Below, piece after piece: positions 29,862-38,380 of a stretch of 64,000 bases of DNA (position 1 is the stretch's first letter; each line of letters begins with the position of its first letter). The stretch covers positions 1 through 64,000 of the forward strand of contig NZ_MDJR01000007.1 in assembly GCF_001730685.1 (NCBI RefSeq), read 5' to 3'. This DNA comes from Caloranaerobacter ferrireducens (GTDB lineage Bacteria > Bacillota > Clostridia > Tissierellales > Thermohalobacteraceae). The translations under genes and the position numbers were made by a program. The notes below the pieces were generated by a model. That model saw only the letters and a list, made by a program, of their open reading frames with translations. It was not told the origin of the DNA and ran no database searches.

Positions 29862-29995
29862 GAAAAAAGAAATTTAAAATTGAAAATGTAAAATGTAGAA
29901 TTAATATATAATTGACAGTTGATGGTCATTAGAAACAGTAAAGGTACGGATATATATTTAGCATTTAACATTTAAAATTCAACTGTTCAGGAGGA
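29862..29995. repeat. Low-complexity imperfect inverted repeat
   Basis: AT-rich tracts such as AAAATGTAAAATG on the left reappear inverted as CATTTAACATTT on the right, and ACAGTTGA matches TCAACTGT. The stretch has no coding potential. It fills most of the 318-base gap between mscS and the MltG-like gene, together with copy B of the dispersed element. Confidence 0.45.
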
Positions 29996-30001
29996 TTAGT
30001 T

Positions 30002-30469
30002 ATGGGTGTTTTAGATAAAAAACTAGTGCCAATATTATTGTTTTTAGCAGGGGTCATGTTTATTTCAGCAGGTATAATTATGGCAGCTAAACCTAATGTA
30101 AAATATATAGACTATACTGATGAAGAAATAAAAAGAAGAGCTAGAGAATTAGGTATGGTAGATATAAAAGAAATTATAGAAAAGAATCAGTCTAAAAATG
30201 AAGAGAATAAGGATACTTCAAACAAAACGAAAGAGAAAGAAGAAGTTAAAGAGGAAAAAGATATAGTATTATTTGAAATAAAAAAGGGAGAAACTAGTGA
30301 AAGTGTAGTAGAAAGATTATTTAAAGAAGGTTTAATAGCAGATAAAGATGAATTTGCTAAAGTTGTATTTTTAAAGAAAGCTGAAAGACGCTTTAAGTAT
30401 GGAGTATTTGAATTAAAAAAGGACATGGATTATGAAACTATAATAGATATACTTACAGGAATTAAATGA
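30002..30469 (+). CDS. Membrane-anchored MltG-like LysM-domain protein without catalytic domain
   Basis: The 155-residue protein has one N-terminal membrane segment (residues about 8-28), a charged Lys/Glu linker (about 60-88) and a C-terminal segment FEIKKGETSESVVERLFKEG through TIIDILTGIK. The last part resembles the LysM-like N-terminal subdomain of MltG/YceG endolytic transglycosylases. The catalytic YceG region that should follow is absent, since the gene simply ends. It may be a regulatory or wall-binding paralogue. Function not known. Confidence 0.6.
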   Translation: MGVLDKKLVPILLFLAGVMFISAGIIMAAKPNVKYIDYTDEEIKRRARELGMVDIKEIIEKNQSKNEENKDTSNKTKEKEEVKEEKDIVLFEIKKGETSESVVERLFKEGLIADKDEFAKVVFLKKAERRFKYGVFELKKDMDYETIIDILTGIK

Positions 30470-30481
30470 GAAATACATGAA

Positions 30482-30510
30482 AAGCCAAGGGTACTTGCCT
30501 TTGGCTTAAA
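30482..30510 (+). terminator. Terminator after the MltG-like gene
   Basis: AAGCCAAGG pairs with CCTTTGGCTT with one bulged base and a seven-base loop. AAATTTT rather than a clean T-run follows, so it is probably moderate in strength. Confidence 0.5.
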
Positions 30511-30592
30511 TTTTAAATTAGAATAGTTATAATAATAGATGGAAATGTTGTTAGTAAAGAAATAAATATATTTGCTATAAGTAGGTGAAAAT

Positions 30593-31087
30593 ATGTATAT
30601 ACATTCTTTTGGACCAATAGTTGATGAAAATTGTAAAGTTTTAATATTAGGTTCGATACCAGGAGTGAAATCATTAGAAAAAAATCAGTATTATGGACAT
30701 CCAAGAAATCAGTTTTGGAAAATAATATATACGATGTTTAATGAAAAAGTAGAAGAAGATTATGATAAAAGAGTAAAGTTTTTATTAACTCATAAAATAG
30801 CTTTATGGGATGTAGTTAAGTCTTGTTATAGAGAAGGAAGTTTAGATTCTAATATAAAAATACCAGAAATCAATGATTTTAAGTCACTTTTTTTAAGATA
30901 TCCTAATATAAAGTTTATATTTTTTAATGGTTCTAAAGCAGAAGAGATTTTTAAAAGAAAAGTTGATAAAGAACTGGTAAAAGAAAAACAATTATTTAGG
31001 CTACCATCAACTAGTCCAGCTAGGGCTATTTCTTTTGATGAAAAATTGAAATATTGGATGAAGGTAAAAGAATGTTTAGAAGAATAG
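30593..31087 (+). CDS. DNA-deoxyinosine glycosylase (UDG family 6)
   Basis: The 164-residue protein resembles hypoxanthine-DNA glycosylases, which excise deaminated adenine from DNA. The first motif is GSIPGVKSLEKNQYYGHPRN and the second is RLPSTSPARA, in place of the HPSP motif of classical UDGs. FIFFNGSKA is the typical central strand. It has its own ribosome-binding site GTAGGTGA and a terminator after it. Confidence 0.85.
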   Translation: MYIHSFGPIVDENCKVLILGSIPGVKSLEKNQYYGHPRNQFWKIIYTMFNEKVEEDYDKRVKFLLTHKIALWDVVKSCYREGSLDSNIKIPEINDFKSLFLRYPNIKFIFFNGSKAEEIFKRKVDKELVKEKQLFRLPSTSPARAISFDEKLKYWMKVKECLEE

Positions 31088-31120
31088 TTTGTTATATAAA
31101 AAAATAATAGATTATTATAA

Positions 31121-31152
31121 AAAAACGGTGAGCTATCGCTTACTGTTTTTTT
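31121..31152 (+). terminator. Intrinsic terminator after the DNA glycosylase
   Basis: ACGGTGAGC pairs with GCTTACTGT (31125-31133 with 31138-31146, one wobble) around TATC, between an A-run and seven T residues. The same stem type recurs at 37437 after the DUF1848 gene. Confidence 0.9.
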
Positions 31153-31160
31153 GTTAGTTA

Positions 31161-31369
31161 AATCTTAACAAAGTTTGCACCAAGTAAGGAGTAGTTTAAT
31201 ACTATCATTCACATATGTTAGAATTAGAGGCAGGATTATGAAATAAACTCTAGAATATAATTAAAAATGTAAATATATACATTGTAAATAGAGGTTATAT
31301 CAAAGATTAAAAATGAAATTGGGAAATCACTTAAACTTATTTATTAAATTTTTTAGTGAGGATGATTAA
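31161..31369 (+). repeat. Duplicated segment, copy 1 (diverged)
   Basis: This stretch is a diverged copy of 33006-33228. Shared blocks in the same order include AATCTTAACAAAGTTTG, the AGTTTAATA block, AGAATTAGAG.CAGGATTAT, ACTCT.TAATATAA and AACTTATTTATTAAATTTTT. It covers the upstream region and first codons of the TPR gene. The direct repeat brackets the Yip1-like and lipoprotein genes. Confidence 0.85.
31331..31369 (+). pseudogene. Remnant of a TPR-gene start
   Basis: Twelve codons read LNLFIKFFSEDD and then TAA. The intact TPR gene at 33190 begins (M)NLFIKFFNEDDLEKG, so 11 of 12 positions match. Here the start codon has become TTA and a stop follows directly. It is the 5' end of a lost or never complete duplicate. 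Confidence 0.85.
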
Positions 31370-31388
31370 GTATAAGGAGAATCGACTT

Positions 31389-31997
31389 ATGTTCAAATAT
31401 TTAACTATTCCAGTATATAACACTAAAAAGTATATTGAGCAATTAATAAATGATGAATATAAAATTACATATGGAATCGTATTCTTGTTGTTATTAGGGG
31501 GTTTATACACAATTACTGTATATGTTGGTTATATAAGAGGATTTGGAGCAGTTGTAGAACCATTTCTATCAATTCCTGCTGAAGAGTATTATTTGTGGGA
31601 AACTTTTTTTACTATACCTATTTTTTTCTTAATAGCAATTGTTTTTGCTGGCGTGAGTAGGCTGCTTTCTATTATGTTTCACGGAATTGGTTCATTTGAA
31701 AACAATTTTGTGATTTACTGCATTGCTTCGGTTTTACCAACATTGATCACAATGTGGATTCCTGAGACTATGCTAATTATATTTTTTCCAGATATGCGAG
31801 CAACTCCTTTAGGGGGGTTCAAAATAATGCCATCATGGATTGATTTAATACGCCAAATAATAGGGGTAATATGGCCTATGATAATTACCATAATTGGCAT
31901 TAATATTTCAGAAAAAATTGGATGGTTAAAGAGTAGTATTGTTACTGTAGTTTCATTTATTCCGACGGCAGTTCTTATGCTTATATTTATAAGGTGA
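31389..31997 (+). CDS. Yip1-family-like membrane protein
   Basis: The 202-residue protein has about five hydrophobic segments after an N-terminal cytosolic part (about residues 1-30), a layout and spacing like bacterial YIP1/DUF1282 proteins of unknown role. The segment FHGIGSFENNFVIYCIASVL is typical of the second half. I use ATG at 31389 behind TAAGGAGA. It lies between the two copies of the direct duplication. Confidence 0.65.
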   Translation: MFKYLTIPVYNTKKYIEQLINDEYKITYGIVFLLLLGGLYTITVYVGYIRGFGAVVEPFLSIPAEEYYLWETFFTIPIFFLIAIVFAGVSRLLSIMFHGIGSFENNFVIYCIASVLPTLITMWIPETMLIIFFPDMRATPLGGFKIMPSWIDLIRQIIGVIWPMIITIIGINISEKIGWLKSSIVTVVSFIPTAVLMLIFIR

Positions 31998-32153
31998 AAT
32001 TAATAATAAGAAGGGAAATCAAAAATATTCTTTAATATTAGATAGATTGATTAAAAAAGATTCATAAATATAAAAAGTATAACTTTGGACTTGACATATA
32101 ACTACAAAAAAGTCAAAGGATTATCTAATTTTTTTATTAGAAGGGGAGTGGAA

Positions 32154-32898
32154 ATGAAAAGGAAAATATTAATTTTAGTATCAATGTTTATGCTTTTAAT
32201 GACAGGATGTTCAAAAGTAAAATATAAGGAATTGGAGAAAAATTTAGAGGGGAAAATTGACCAAATAGCAAATAAAATCAAAGAAAAAAGTATGGAAAAT
32301 AGAGAAGAAGTTTTAAAAAACTATTACGAAACAACAGAAACTAAACAAGTACCAGAAGTAATAGCAAAATATATATTACAGGATTCAAAAGAGACTTTTG
32401 ATAATTTAAAAATAAATATAAATGGAGATATATACAAATTTGAACCATATTATATATCACAAAGGTAATGAATATGATACTCAATTAATATCAAAAAAAG
32501 ATAAAAAATTTAATGTGTCTATATTAACAAATTTAATAAGAAGAAAAAGAGATGGTACATTTAAAATTTATAGAGAAGTATTCATAACTATAAGAGTTAA
32601 AGAAGAAAATAGTAAGTTTTTATTTGATGAAAAAGATTATTTTATAAAATCTAATTATCATCAAATATCAGCAATATATTTAGCAGATAATTATAATGAA
32701 AATTGGAGTGATTCTAAAAAATTAAATTGTAGCTATATAGGATACACTGAAGAAGATAAAGATAAAATAATAACAGTAATACGAGCAGAGTATTTAGACG
32801 AAGATTTAGCTGTAAAATTTACAATAAACAAAGAAATAAAAGATAATACAATAACAATAACTGCAAAAGAGGTAGACAAAACAGAAATAAAGAGGTAA
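32154..32898 (+). pseudogene. Lipoprotein gene broken by a frameshift
   Basis: The first frame (ATG 32154, behind AAGGGGAGTGG) has a lipoprotein signal with lipobox LMTGC. It runs to a TAA at 32466-32468 after FEPYYISQR. A second frame continues at once as KGNEYDTQLISKKDKKFNVS and goes on to 32898 with the same composition. One inserted base or two missing bases near the CACAAAGG stretch (about 32458-32465) would join them into one protein of about 247 residues. Protein family not recognised. Confidence 0.7.
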
Positions 32899-32956
32899 GA
32901 AATTTTTAATAACTTAACAAAAGCGTATATAAAAGTTAAATATTTAATAAAATCAT

Positions 32957-32988
32957 AACTTTGGACATGTGGTCCGAAGTTTTTTTGT
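32957..32988 (+). terminator. Intrinsic terminator after the lipoprotein gene
   Basis: AACTTTGGAC pairs with GTCCGAAGTT (32957-32966 with 32972-32981, one wobble), followed by a run of T residues. Confidence 0.88.
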
Positions 32989-33005
32989 ATCATAAACTTC
33001 CTATT

Positions 33006-33228
33006 AATCTTAACAAAGTTTGTACAAAAGAAGGAATAGTTTAATAATGTCATTAGTATATATTAGAATTAGAGACAGGATTATAAAAGAAACTCTGTAA
33101 TATAAATTTAAAAATGCAAAATATACCTTTTAAAATAAATGGGATTATAGAGATAATATTAAAAATTAAAAATGAAATGAGGGGATAGCTTGAACTTATT
33201 TATTAAATTTTTTAATGAGGATGATTTA
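33006..33228 (+). repeat. Duplicated segment, copy 2 (with intact gene start)
   Basis: This is the partner of 31161-31369. It contains the upstream region of the TPR gene and its first 13 codons, and here the reading frame continues. The roughly 180 bases before the start probably carry the operon promoter, since a terminator lies just upstream; no clear -35/-10 pair was identified. Confidence 0.8.
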
Positions 33229-35043
33229 GAAAAAGGAATAGTAAATTATAGGTTAAAACCTATAATTGAAATTAACGAAGGTATTCTATTTATTAATAAA
33301 GATGGCATAAATCAGTGTTTAGCAAGTTTTGCACCAAAAAAGTATGGACAAAACAATATTAAAGAATTAAAGATAAAAGATATAGATATTGTTAATGGAC
33401 GCATAATTATAAAATTCGATATTATTGAAGAATTAAATGTTACTTCAAAAGAAGCCAATGCTCGTGCTTGGCACATTGCAGTAAGAGAGGGGCGTATAAG
33501 AAGAGAAGAACTTTTACCTTTAGTATCAATTATTACAGATGACCAGTTAGATGAAATCATATATGGAAAATACAATTTATATACAAGAAAATCAAGAAGT
33601 AACATAGAGAGGCTTGAGGAGTTAGAACGAAAGAATGATTGGTTAGGTATATATAAACTATTTGAACCTATAGACCAAATAAAAAATAAATTTAATGATA
33701 TTTGGAATGATCCAGAAATTTTAAATAGTATATCATTTGCATGCGCAAAATTAGCACAGATAGGCGATGTACCTAGAGATAGGGTAGAAAGAGAAAAATA
33801 TCTTAAAGAAAAAGCTAAGTATAGAAAAGAAGCTGAATTAATCAGAAAAAGATGTATAGAACTTAACCCTGACAATCCAGCTTATCTATCAAATTTAGGA
33901 TATCTATATTATCACAATGTTATAGAACTAACTCGAGCTAGAGGTCGTAGAGATGGAAATGTAATTGACGAAATAAATAAAGCTATTGAATATATAGATA
34001 AAGCATTAATGATAGATGATACGCGAATTAAAGATCATTATAGGAAAGGTTATTTATTAACAGAAAAATTACCTAAGCAATTGCTTTATGGAGTAGCAGA
34101 TAGTGATATACAACAAGTTGATAAAAAACGTGATGAGGGGATAGAGGAACTTAAAGCAGCTGTTATTAATTGGGAGAGATTAGATACTTTTATTCCTAGA
34201 GAATCATTTGAAAAAAGCAGGTGTAGAAAAGAATATATAAAATCAATATATCACTTAGGAAAAGCTTATTATGATAAGTTTAGTGTAAAGAAATATTGGA
34301 AAAGTGTTTATTATTCATTAGTTACAGACAATTCAGATTATTTAGAATTAACATTTAGTGATTATGTTGTTGATAATTTAAAAAAATCTCAAGATTATTT
34401 TATTAAATGTTGGAATGTAGAATTAGAAAACGATATAGATATTAGAAATGTAAATGAAATTAATAAAGTGAGCAAAAAATGGGTTTGTAACGCTGTTGAT
34501 AAGCTTTATAGATTAGGAATTATAAATTTAGATTTTTATTGGGTTATTAAAAATAATTCAAGATATAATGAAGTCACAAAATTGAAGTTTTTAACAGTAG
34601 CTGAACAATATTTAAAATCTAGTTTATCAGTTAAATGGAATGACTATAATGAGAGAAAATCTAAAGATTATGTAGCAGAAAAACTAGCTAGAGTCTATAT
34701 TTCTCGTGGAGATTATAATAAAGCAGTAGATATAATCAAGCAGTATTGCAATAAAAATATTAAGTCGTATATAGCCAATACTTTATCTTTAGCATTATAT
34801 CTTATGAATAATTATGATAAAGTAGTTAAATATTTGCAAGAACCAGTTAGAGATAGACATAACAAAAATAAAGAACAATCAATAATACTGCTAGGATATG
34901 CATATATGAAACTTAATGAATACGATAAAGCTATAAAAACATTTAAACTTCTAAATGAAGAACAATTTGTAAGCTCAACAGCTTCAGAAATATCAGATGC
35001 TGCAATAGAGGAATGTATGGAGAAAAGTGAAATTCCGTTCTAA
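33190..35043 (+). CDS. Large TPR-repeat protein, first gene of an uncharacterised operon
   Basis: The 617-residue protein starts with TTG behind GAGGGGATAGC. The first about 85 residues look beta-rich and are not recognised. Helical repeats follow, with TPR-like units at PAYLSNLGYLYYHN, KSIYHLGKAYYDKF, YVAEKLARVYISRGDYNKAV and SIILLGYAYMKLNEYDKAIK. There is no signal peptide or membrane segment, so it is cytoplasmic and probably a protein-binding scaffold. The methyltransferase gene follows after 25 nt. Specific function unknown. Confidence 0.75.
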   Translation: MNLFIKFFNEDDLEKGIVNYRLKPIIEINEGILFINKDGINQCLASFAPKKYGQNNIKELKIKDIDIVNGRIIIKFDIIEELNVTSKEANARAWHIAVREGRIRREELLPLVSIITDDQLDEIIYGKYNLYTRKSRSNIERLEELERKNDWLGIYKLFEPIDQIKNKFNDIWNDPEILNSISFACAKLAQIGDVPRDRVEREKYLKEKAKYRKEAELIRKRCIELNPDNPAYLSNLGYLYYHNVIELTRARGRRDGNVIDEINKAIEYIDKALMIDDTRIKDHYRKGYLLTEKLPKQLLYGVADSDIQQVDKKRDEGIEELKAAVINWERLDTFIPRESFEKSRCRKEYIKSIYHLGKAYYDKFSVKKYWKSVYYSLVTDNSDYLELTFSDYVVDNLKKSQDYFIKCWNVELENDIDIRNVNEINKVSKKWVCNAVDKLYRLGIINLDFYWVIKNNSRYNEVTKLKFLTVAEQYLKSSLSVKWNDYNERKSKDYVAEKLARVYISRGDYNKAVDIIKQYCNKNIKSYIANTLSLALYLMNNYDKVVKYLQEPVRDRHNKNKEQSIILLGYAYMKLNEYDKAIKTFKLLNEEQFVSSTASEISDAAIEECMEKSEIPF

Positions 35044-35068
35044 AATCAGTTTAATAAGGTGATGATTG

Positions 35069-36421
35069 ATGAATGTAAGAAAAAATAAAATCATATTGGA
35101 AAATAAAGAGTTGATAGATAATTTTTCTATTGTTGATGATAAAAGACAAGTTCCTCTATATATAGAAAAGCTTATATTACATATTTTATTAAAAAATGTT
35201 TTTGGAAAAACCTTATTTAGTAATAATATAAATGATTATTTAAAAGAAATACCATCTTATTATCTAATGAAAGTTGCTAACTTGATAGATAGAGAAATGT
35301 ATGTTTCTAATCAGAAAACGGATTATACGGATAAATATTATCTTTATTTATTGTATTATTTACCATGTAATATATATAAAATTTGGAAACCTTTTTTAGA
35401 TTTATTATTAAGGTATGAAATGAAAGTTAAATTAAAAGTCTTAGATATAGGCACAGGACCAGGTTCAGTGCCTATAGGTATAATTGAATTTTTTAAAATA
35501 TTGAGTCGTTCATTTAGTAAATATCGATATTTTATTGAATTTCAATTAGTTGATTCACAAGAAGAATTTCTAAATATTGCAAAATTTATTCTTACAGAAA
35601 TACAGAAAGATTTACCTCAAAATTTAAAGATAACTTTTAATACTAATAAAATTAATATTGGGGAAGATGATACTATATTTGATTTAGGAGTTTTTGATAT
35701 TATTACAATGAGTAATTTTTTAAATACAAATGAAATTGGCGATTTATATGATCCACTTAAATTTTTATCTAAAATAAAAGATAATTTATCAGAAGATGGT
35801 TCAATAATTATTATTGAACCAGGAGAAAAGAATAGTTGTATACAACTTAAAAATTTGAGAAATGAAGTTATTAACAATAAGATACTTAATATTTTTTCAC
35901 CCTGTGTACCATTATGGGAAGATAAAGAAACTTATTTATGTAATTGTTTTACTACAGCTAAATTTACATGGAATAAACCTAAAATTATTAAATATTTACA
36001 TGAATTTGGGCTAAGGAGGAACAAATATAAAGAACACGTTGCATTTAATTATGTAATTTTTAGAAAAGATAATAGAAAGAAATACAGAGCAGATAAAAAT
36101 AAATTGAATTACACTTTTTTAAGAGAATTATGGGAAACAGATGAAGAAAGAGTTAATATCCGTGGAATTATTAGATTTGTTAGTTTAAACAATAATAAAT
36201 ATACTTTCTCTATTTGTGATGGAACGATTAGTGATTATAATAAATATAACGTATGGATTGACTTTAGTAGTAGCGATGTATTAGAAAAACATAAGCCATT
36301 AATTACTAGGATGAATATGGGTGAAAAAATTGTAATAAAAAAAGCGAAGATGATTAGAAAATCTAACAAATCTATAAGATTAATAATAGATGAAAAAAGT
36401 AAAATAGATGGATGTTATTAA
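35069..36421 (+). CDS. Rsm22-like SAM methyltransferase with OB-like C-terminal domain
   Basis: The 450-residue protein has SAM motif I VLDIGTGPGSVPIG at residues 124-137 and post-motif EPGEKNSC. Four cysteines (about 257, 279, 291, 293; NSC, FSPC, CNC) are placed as in Rsm22/METTL17 proteins, which bind an iron-sulfur cluster. The C-terminal region (about 360-450, VNIRGIIRFVSLNNNKYTF then CDGT) looks like an OB fold that would bind nucleic acid. An RNA or rRNA substrate is inferred. ATG at 35069 follows AAGGTGAT. Confidence 0.65.
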   Translation: MNVRKNKIILENKELIDNFSIVDDKRQVPLYIEKLILHILLKNVFGKTLFSNNINDYLKEIPSYYLMKVANLIDREMYVSNQKTDYTDKYYLYLLYYLPCNIYKIWKPFLDLLLRYEMKVKLKVLDIGTGPGSVPIGIIEFFKILSRSFSKYRYFIEFQLVDSQEEFLNIAKFILTEIQKDLPQNLKITFNTNKINIGEDDTIFDLGVFDIITMSNFLNTNEIGDLYDPLKFLSKIKDNLSEDGSIIIIEPGEKNSCIQLKNLRNEVINNKILNIFSPCVPLWEDKETYLCNCFTTAKFTWNKPKIIKYLHEFGLRRNKYKEHVAFNYVIFRKDNRKKYRADKNKLNYTFLRELWETDEERVNIRGIIRFVSLNNNKYTFSICDGTISDYNKYNVWIDFSSSDVLEKHKPLITRMNMGEKIVIKKAKMIRKSNKSIRLIIDEKSKIDGCY

Positions 36422-36443
36422 ATTAAAAAAGTTGGTGAAAGCC

Positions 36444-37409
36444 ATGATATTAAGTGCAAGCAGGCGTACAGATATTCCAGCATTTTATGCTGAATGGTTT
36501 ATGAATAGAATAAAAGAAGGTTACTTTTACAGAGTAAATCCTTTTAATACAAAACAAGTTAAAAAATTCAGATTATCTCCAGATAATATTGATGTGATTG
36601 TTTTTTGGACTAAAGATGCAAAAAATTTCATTTCTTATTTAGATGAATTGGATAGAAGAGGATTTAGATATTATTTTCAATATACACTTAATGATTATCC
36701 AAAATTGTTTGAGCCCAATTTGGATGATATATCAGAGAGAATAGAAACTTTTAAGAGATTGAGTAATAAAATAGGCAAAGATAAAGTTATTTGGCGATAT
36801 GATCCAATAATTATAAGTAATATTACGCCAATAGAATATCATCTTGAAAAATTAGATATGCTTGCTAATGAGCTTAGTAATTATACTAATAGAATTATAA
36901 TTAGTTTTGTTGATTTATATGGAAAAGTAAAAAACAGAATGGATAAGCTTAAGCAAAACAAAGGAATAGAGATACAAGATATTACGATTTATTCTAATAG
37001 AGAAAAGTTGATAGATTTTTGCAATAGTATAAAGCGTATAGCATTAAATAATAACTTAGAAATTTATAGCTGCAGTGAAGAAATAGATTTAACTAATATA
37101 GGCATAGAACATGGTAAGTGTATAGATGTTAATTTAATTAATAAGCTATTTGACCTATATTTGCCATATAAGAAAGATAAAAATCAACGAAAAGAATGTT
37201 TATGTGCTGAAGCTGTCGATTTGGGAATGTATAATACATGTGATCATAGATGTATTTATTGTTATGCTAATATAAGTGATAAAGCAATTATTAATAATAT
37301 GGCAAAACATGATATAAGTAGCCCAATTCTTATTGGAAAATATGACGGAGTAGTAACAGATGGTGATAATAAAGGTGAGCAGCTAAGTATGTTACAAAAG
37401 TATTTGTAA
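36444..37409 (+). CDS. DUF1848 family, radical-SAM-like protein
   Basis: The 321-residue protein starts MILSASRRTDIPAFYAEWFM and has FWTKDAKNFI and WRYDPIII, all DUF1848 hallmarks. A CX3CX2C motif, CDHRCIYCYAN, lies near the C-terminus (cysteines 266, 270, 273), with further cysteines in ECLCAEAVDLGMYNTC. This is the radical SAM cluster motif in an unusual C-terminal position; the reaction is unknown. The gap to the methyltransferase is 22 nt, and a terminator follows, so it closes the three-gene operon. Confidence 0.75.
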   Translation: MILSASRRTDIPAFYAEWFMNRIKEGYFYRVNPFNTKQVKKFRLSPDNIDVIVFWTKDAKNFISYLDELDRRGFRYYFQYTLNDYPKLFEPNLDDISERIETFKRLSNKIGKDKVIWRYDPIIISNITPIEYHLEKLDMLANELSNYTNRIIISFVDLYGKVKNRMDKLKQNKGIEIQDITIYSNREKLIDFCNSIKRIALNNNLEIYSCSEEIDLTNIGIEHGKCIDVNLINKLFDLYLPYKKDKNQRKECLCAEAVDLGMYNTCDHRCIYCYANISDKAIINNMAKHDISSPILIGKYDGVVTDGDNKGEQLSMLQKYL

Positions 37410-37436
37410 AATAACGAATAAGTAGATTTTAAGAAA

Positions 37437-37466
37437 AACAGTGAGCAGTTAGCTTACTGTTTTTTC
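37437..37466 (+). terminator. Intrinsic terminator of the TPR-methyltransferase-DUF1848 operon
   Basis: AACAGTGAGC pairs with GCTTACTGTT (37437-37446 with 37452-37461) followed by TTTTC. Its stem closely resembles the terminator at 31121. Confidence 0.9.
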
Positions 37467-37523
37467 TATTATTATATTTATTTAGCTTAAGCATATAATT
37501 AAGTAGATGGAGGTGATAGGGGA

Positions 37524-38291
37524 TTGGGCAAAAATAAATACATAGTTTTTATAATACTCATAGTAATTTTTTTATTATTTATAAAAAGCAATGATGAATT
37601 AATAAGTTCAGCAGGATTAAAAAAAGATAGTTTGAAAGAAGTAAATAAATTACATAGAGAATATGAGATATGGGAAGAGAAACAATTAGAAGAACATTAT
37701 AATTATAAAAATTTAGTAATCCTAGTTGATATAGATAAAAAATATCTATATCTTTATGATGCTGATACAAATAAAGTTATAAAAAAATATGTTGTAGCTA
37801 CAGGAAAGCCAAGTACTCCAACACCTATAGGCAGTTTTAAGATAATTGAAAAAGCGAAATGGGGTGGAGGATTTGGCTCAAGATGGATGAGAATAAATGT
37901 ACCATGGGGAAAATATGGGATTCATGGAACGGATAAACCTACATCTATTGGTTATAATGCTTCACATGGATGCGTTAGAATGAGAAATAAAGATATAGAA
38001 GAATTATATGGTATTGTTAAGTACAATACACCAGTTATTTTATTTAGTGGTCCATTTGGACCATTCGGTTATGGTTTTAGAATATTAAGACCAGGCGATA
38101 GGGGTTCTGATGTACAGGAAGTTCAAAGAAGACTAAAAAGAAAAGGATATTATTATGGACCTATAGACGGAATTTATGGTGATTCGATGAAGTATGCATT
38201 ATATAGATTTCTTAAAGATAATAAATTACCCAAAGATGACAGAATAGGATATTTAGTATATAAAAAATTGGGTATAATTTTAATGGAATAA
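37524..38291 (+). CDS. L,D-transpeptidase with peptidoglycan-binding domain
   Basis: The enzyme forms 3-3 crosslinks in peptidoglycan outside the membrane. An N-terminal membrane anchor (about residues 6-21) precedes a YkuD domain with H134 (IHGTDKP), H148 and catalytic C150 in NASHGCVRM. A PG_binding_1 repeat follows at about 183-245 (GDRGSDVQEVQRRLKRKGYY). The start is TTG at 37524 behind GGAGGTGATAGG. The gene stands alone. Confidence 0.9.
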   Translation: MGKNKYIVFIILIVIFLLFIKSNDELISSAGLKKDSLKEVNKLHREYEIWEEKQLEEHYNYKNLVILVDIDKKYLYLYDADTNKVIKKYVVATGKPSTPTPIGSFKIIEKAKWGGGFGSRWMRINVPWGKYGIHGTDKPTSIGYNASHGCVRMRNKDIEELYGIVKYNTPVILFSGPFGPFGYGFRILRPGDRGSDVQEVQRRLKRKGYYYGPIDGIYGDSMKYALYRFLKDNKLPKDDRIGYLVYKKLGIILME

Positions 38292-38314
38292 ACTTAATAA
38301 AGGCTTTTTCTATG

Positions 38315-38343
38315 TTGTAATAAAAGCAAAAACGGACTATAAT
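38315..38343 (+). promoter_or_regulatory. Promoter of crcB-DUF190
   Basis: TTGTAA at 38315-38320 and TATAAT at 38338-38343 are spaced by 17 bases. Only about 30 bases of leader remain before crcB, too short for a fluoride riboswitch. Confidence 0.65.
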
Positions 38344-38380
38344 TTAAACGTGATATTGTATGAAGAAGGGAATGATGAAC

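Noticed and set aside
32460-32470. Programmed +1 ribosomal frameshift in the lipoprotein gene
   Set aside because: There is no known slippery motif, internal Shine-Dalgarno sequence or downstream structure that I can point to; a mutation or sequencing error is simpler.
38292-38380. Fluoride riboswitch before crcB
   Set aside because: The promoter leaves only about 30 bases of leader, and the conserved fluoride-aptamer pattern is not visible.
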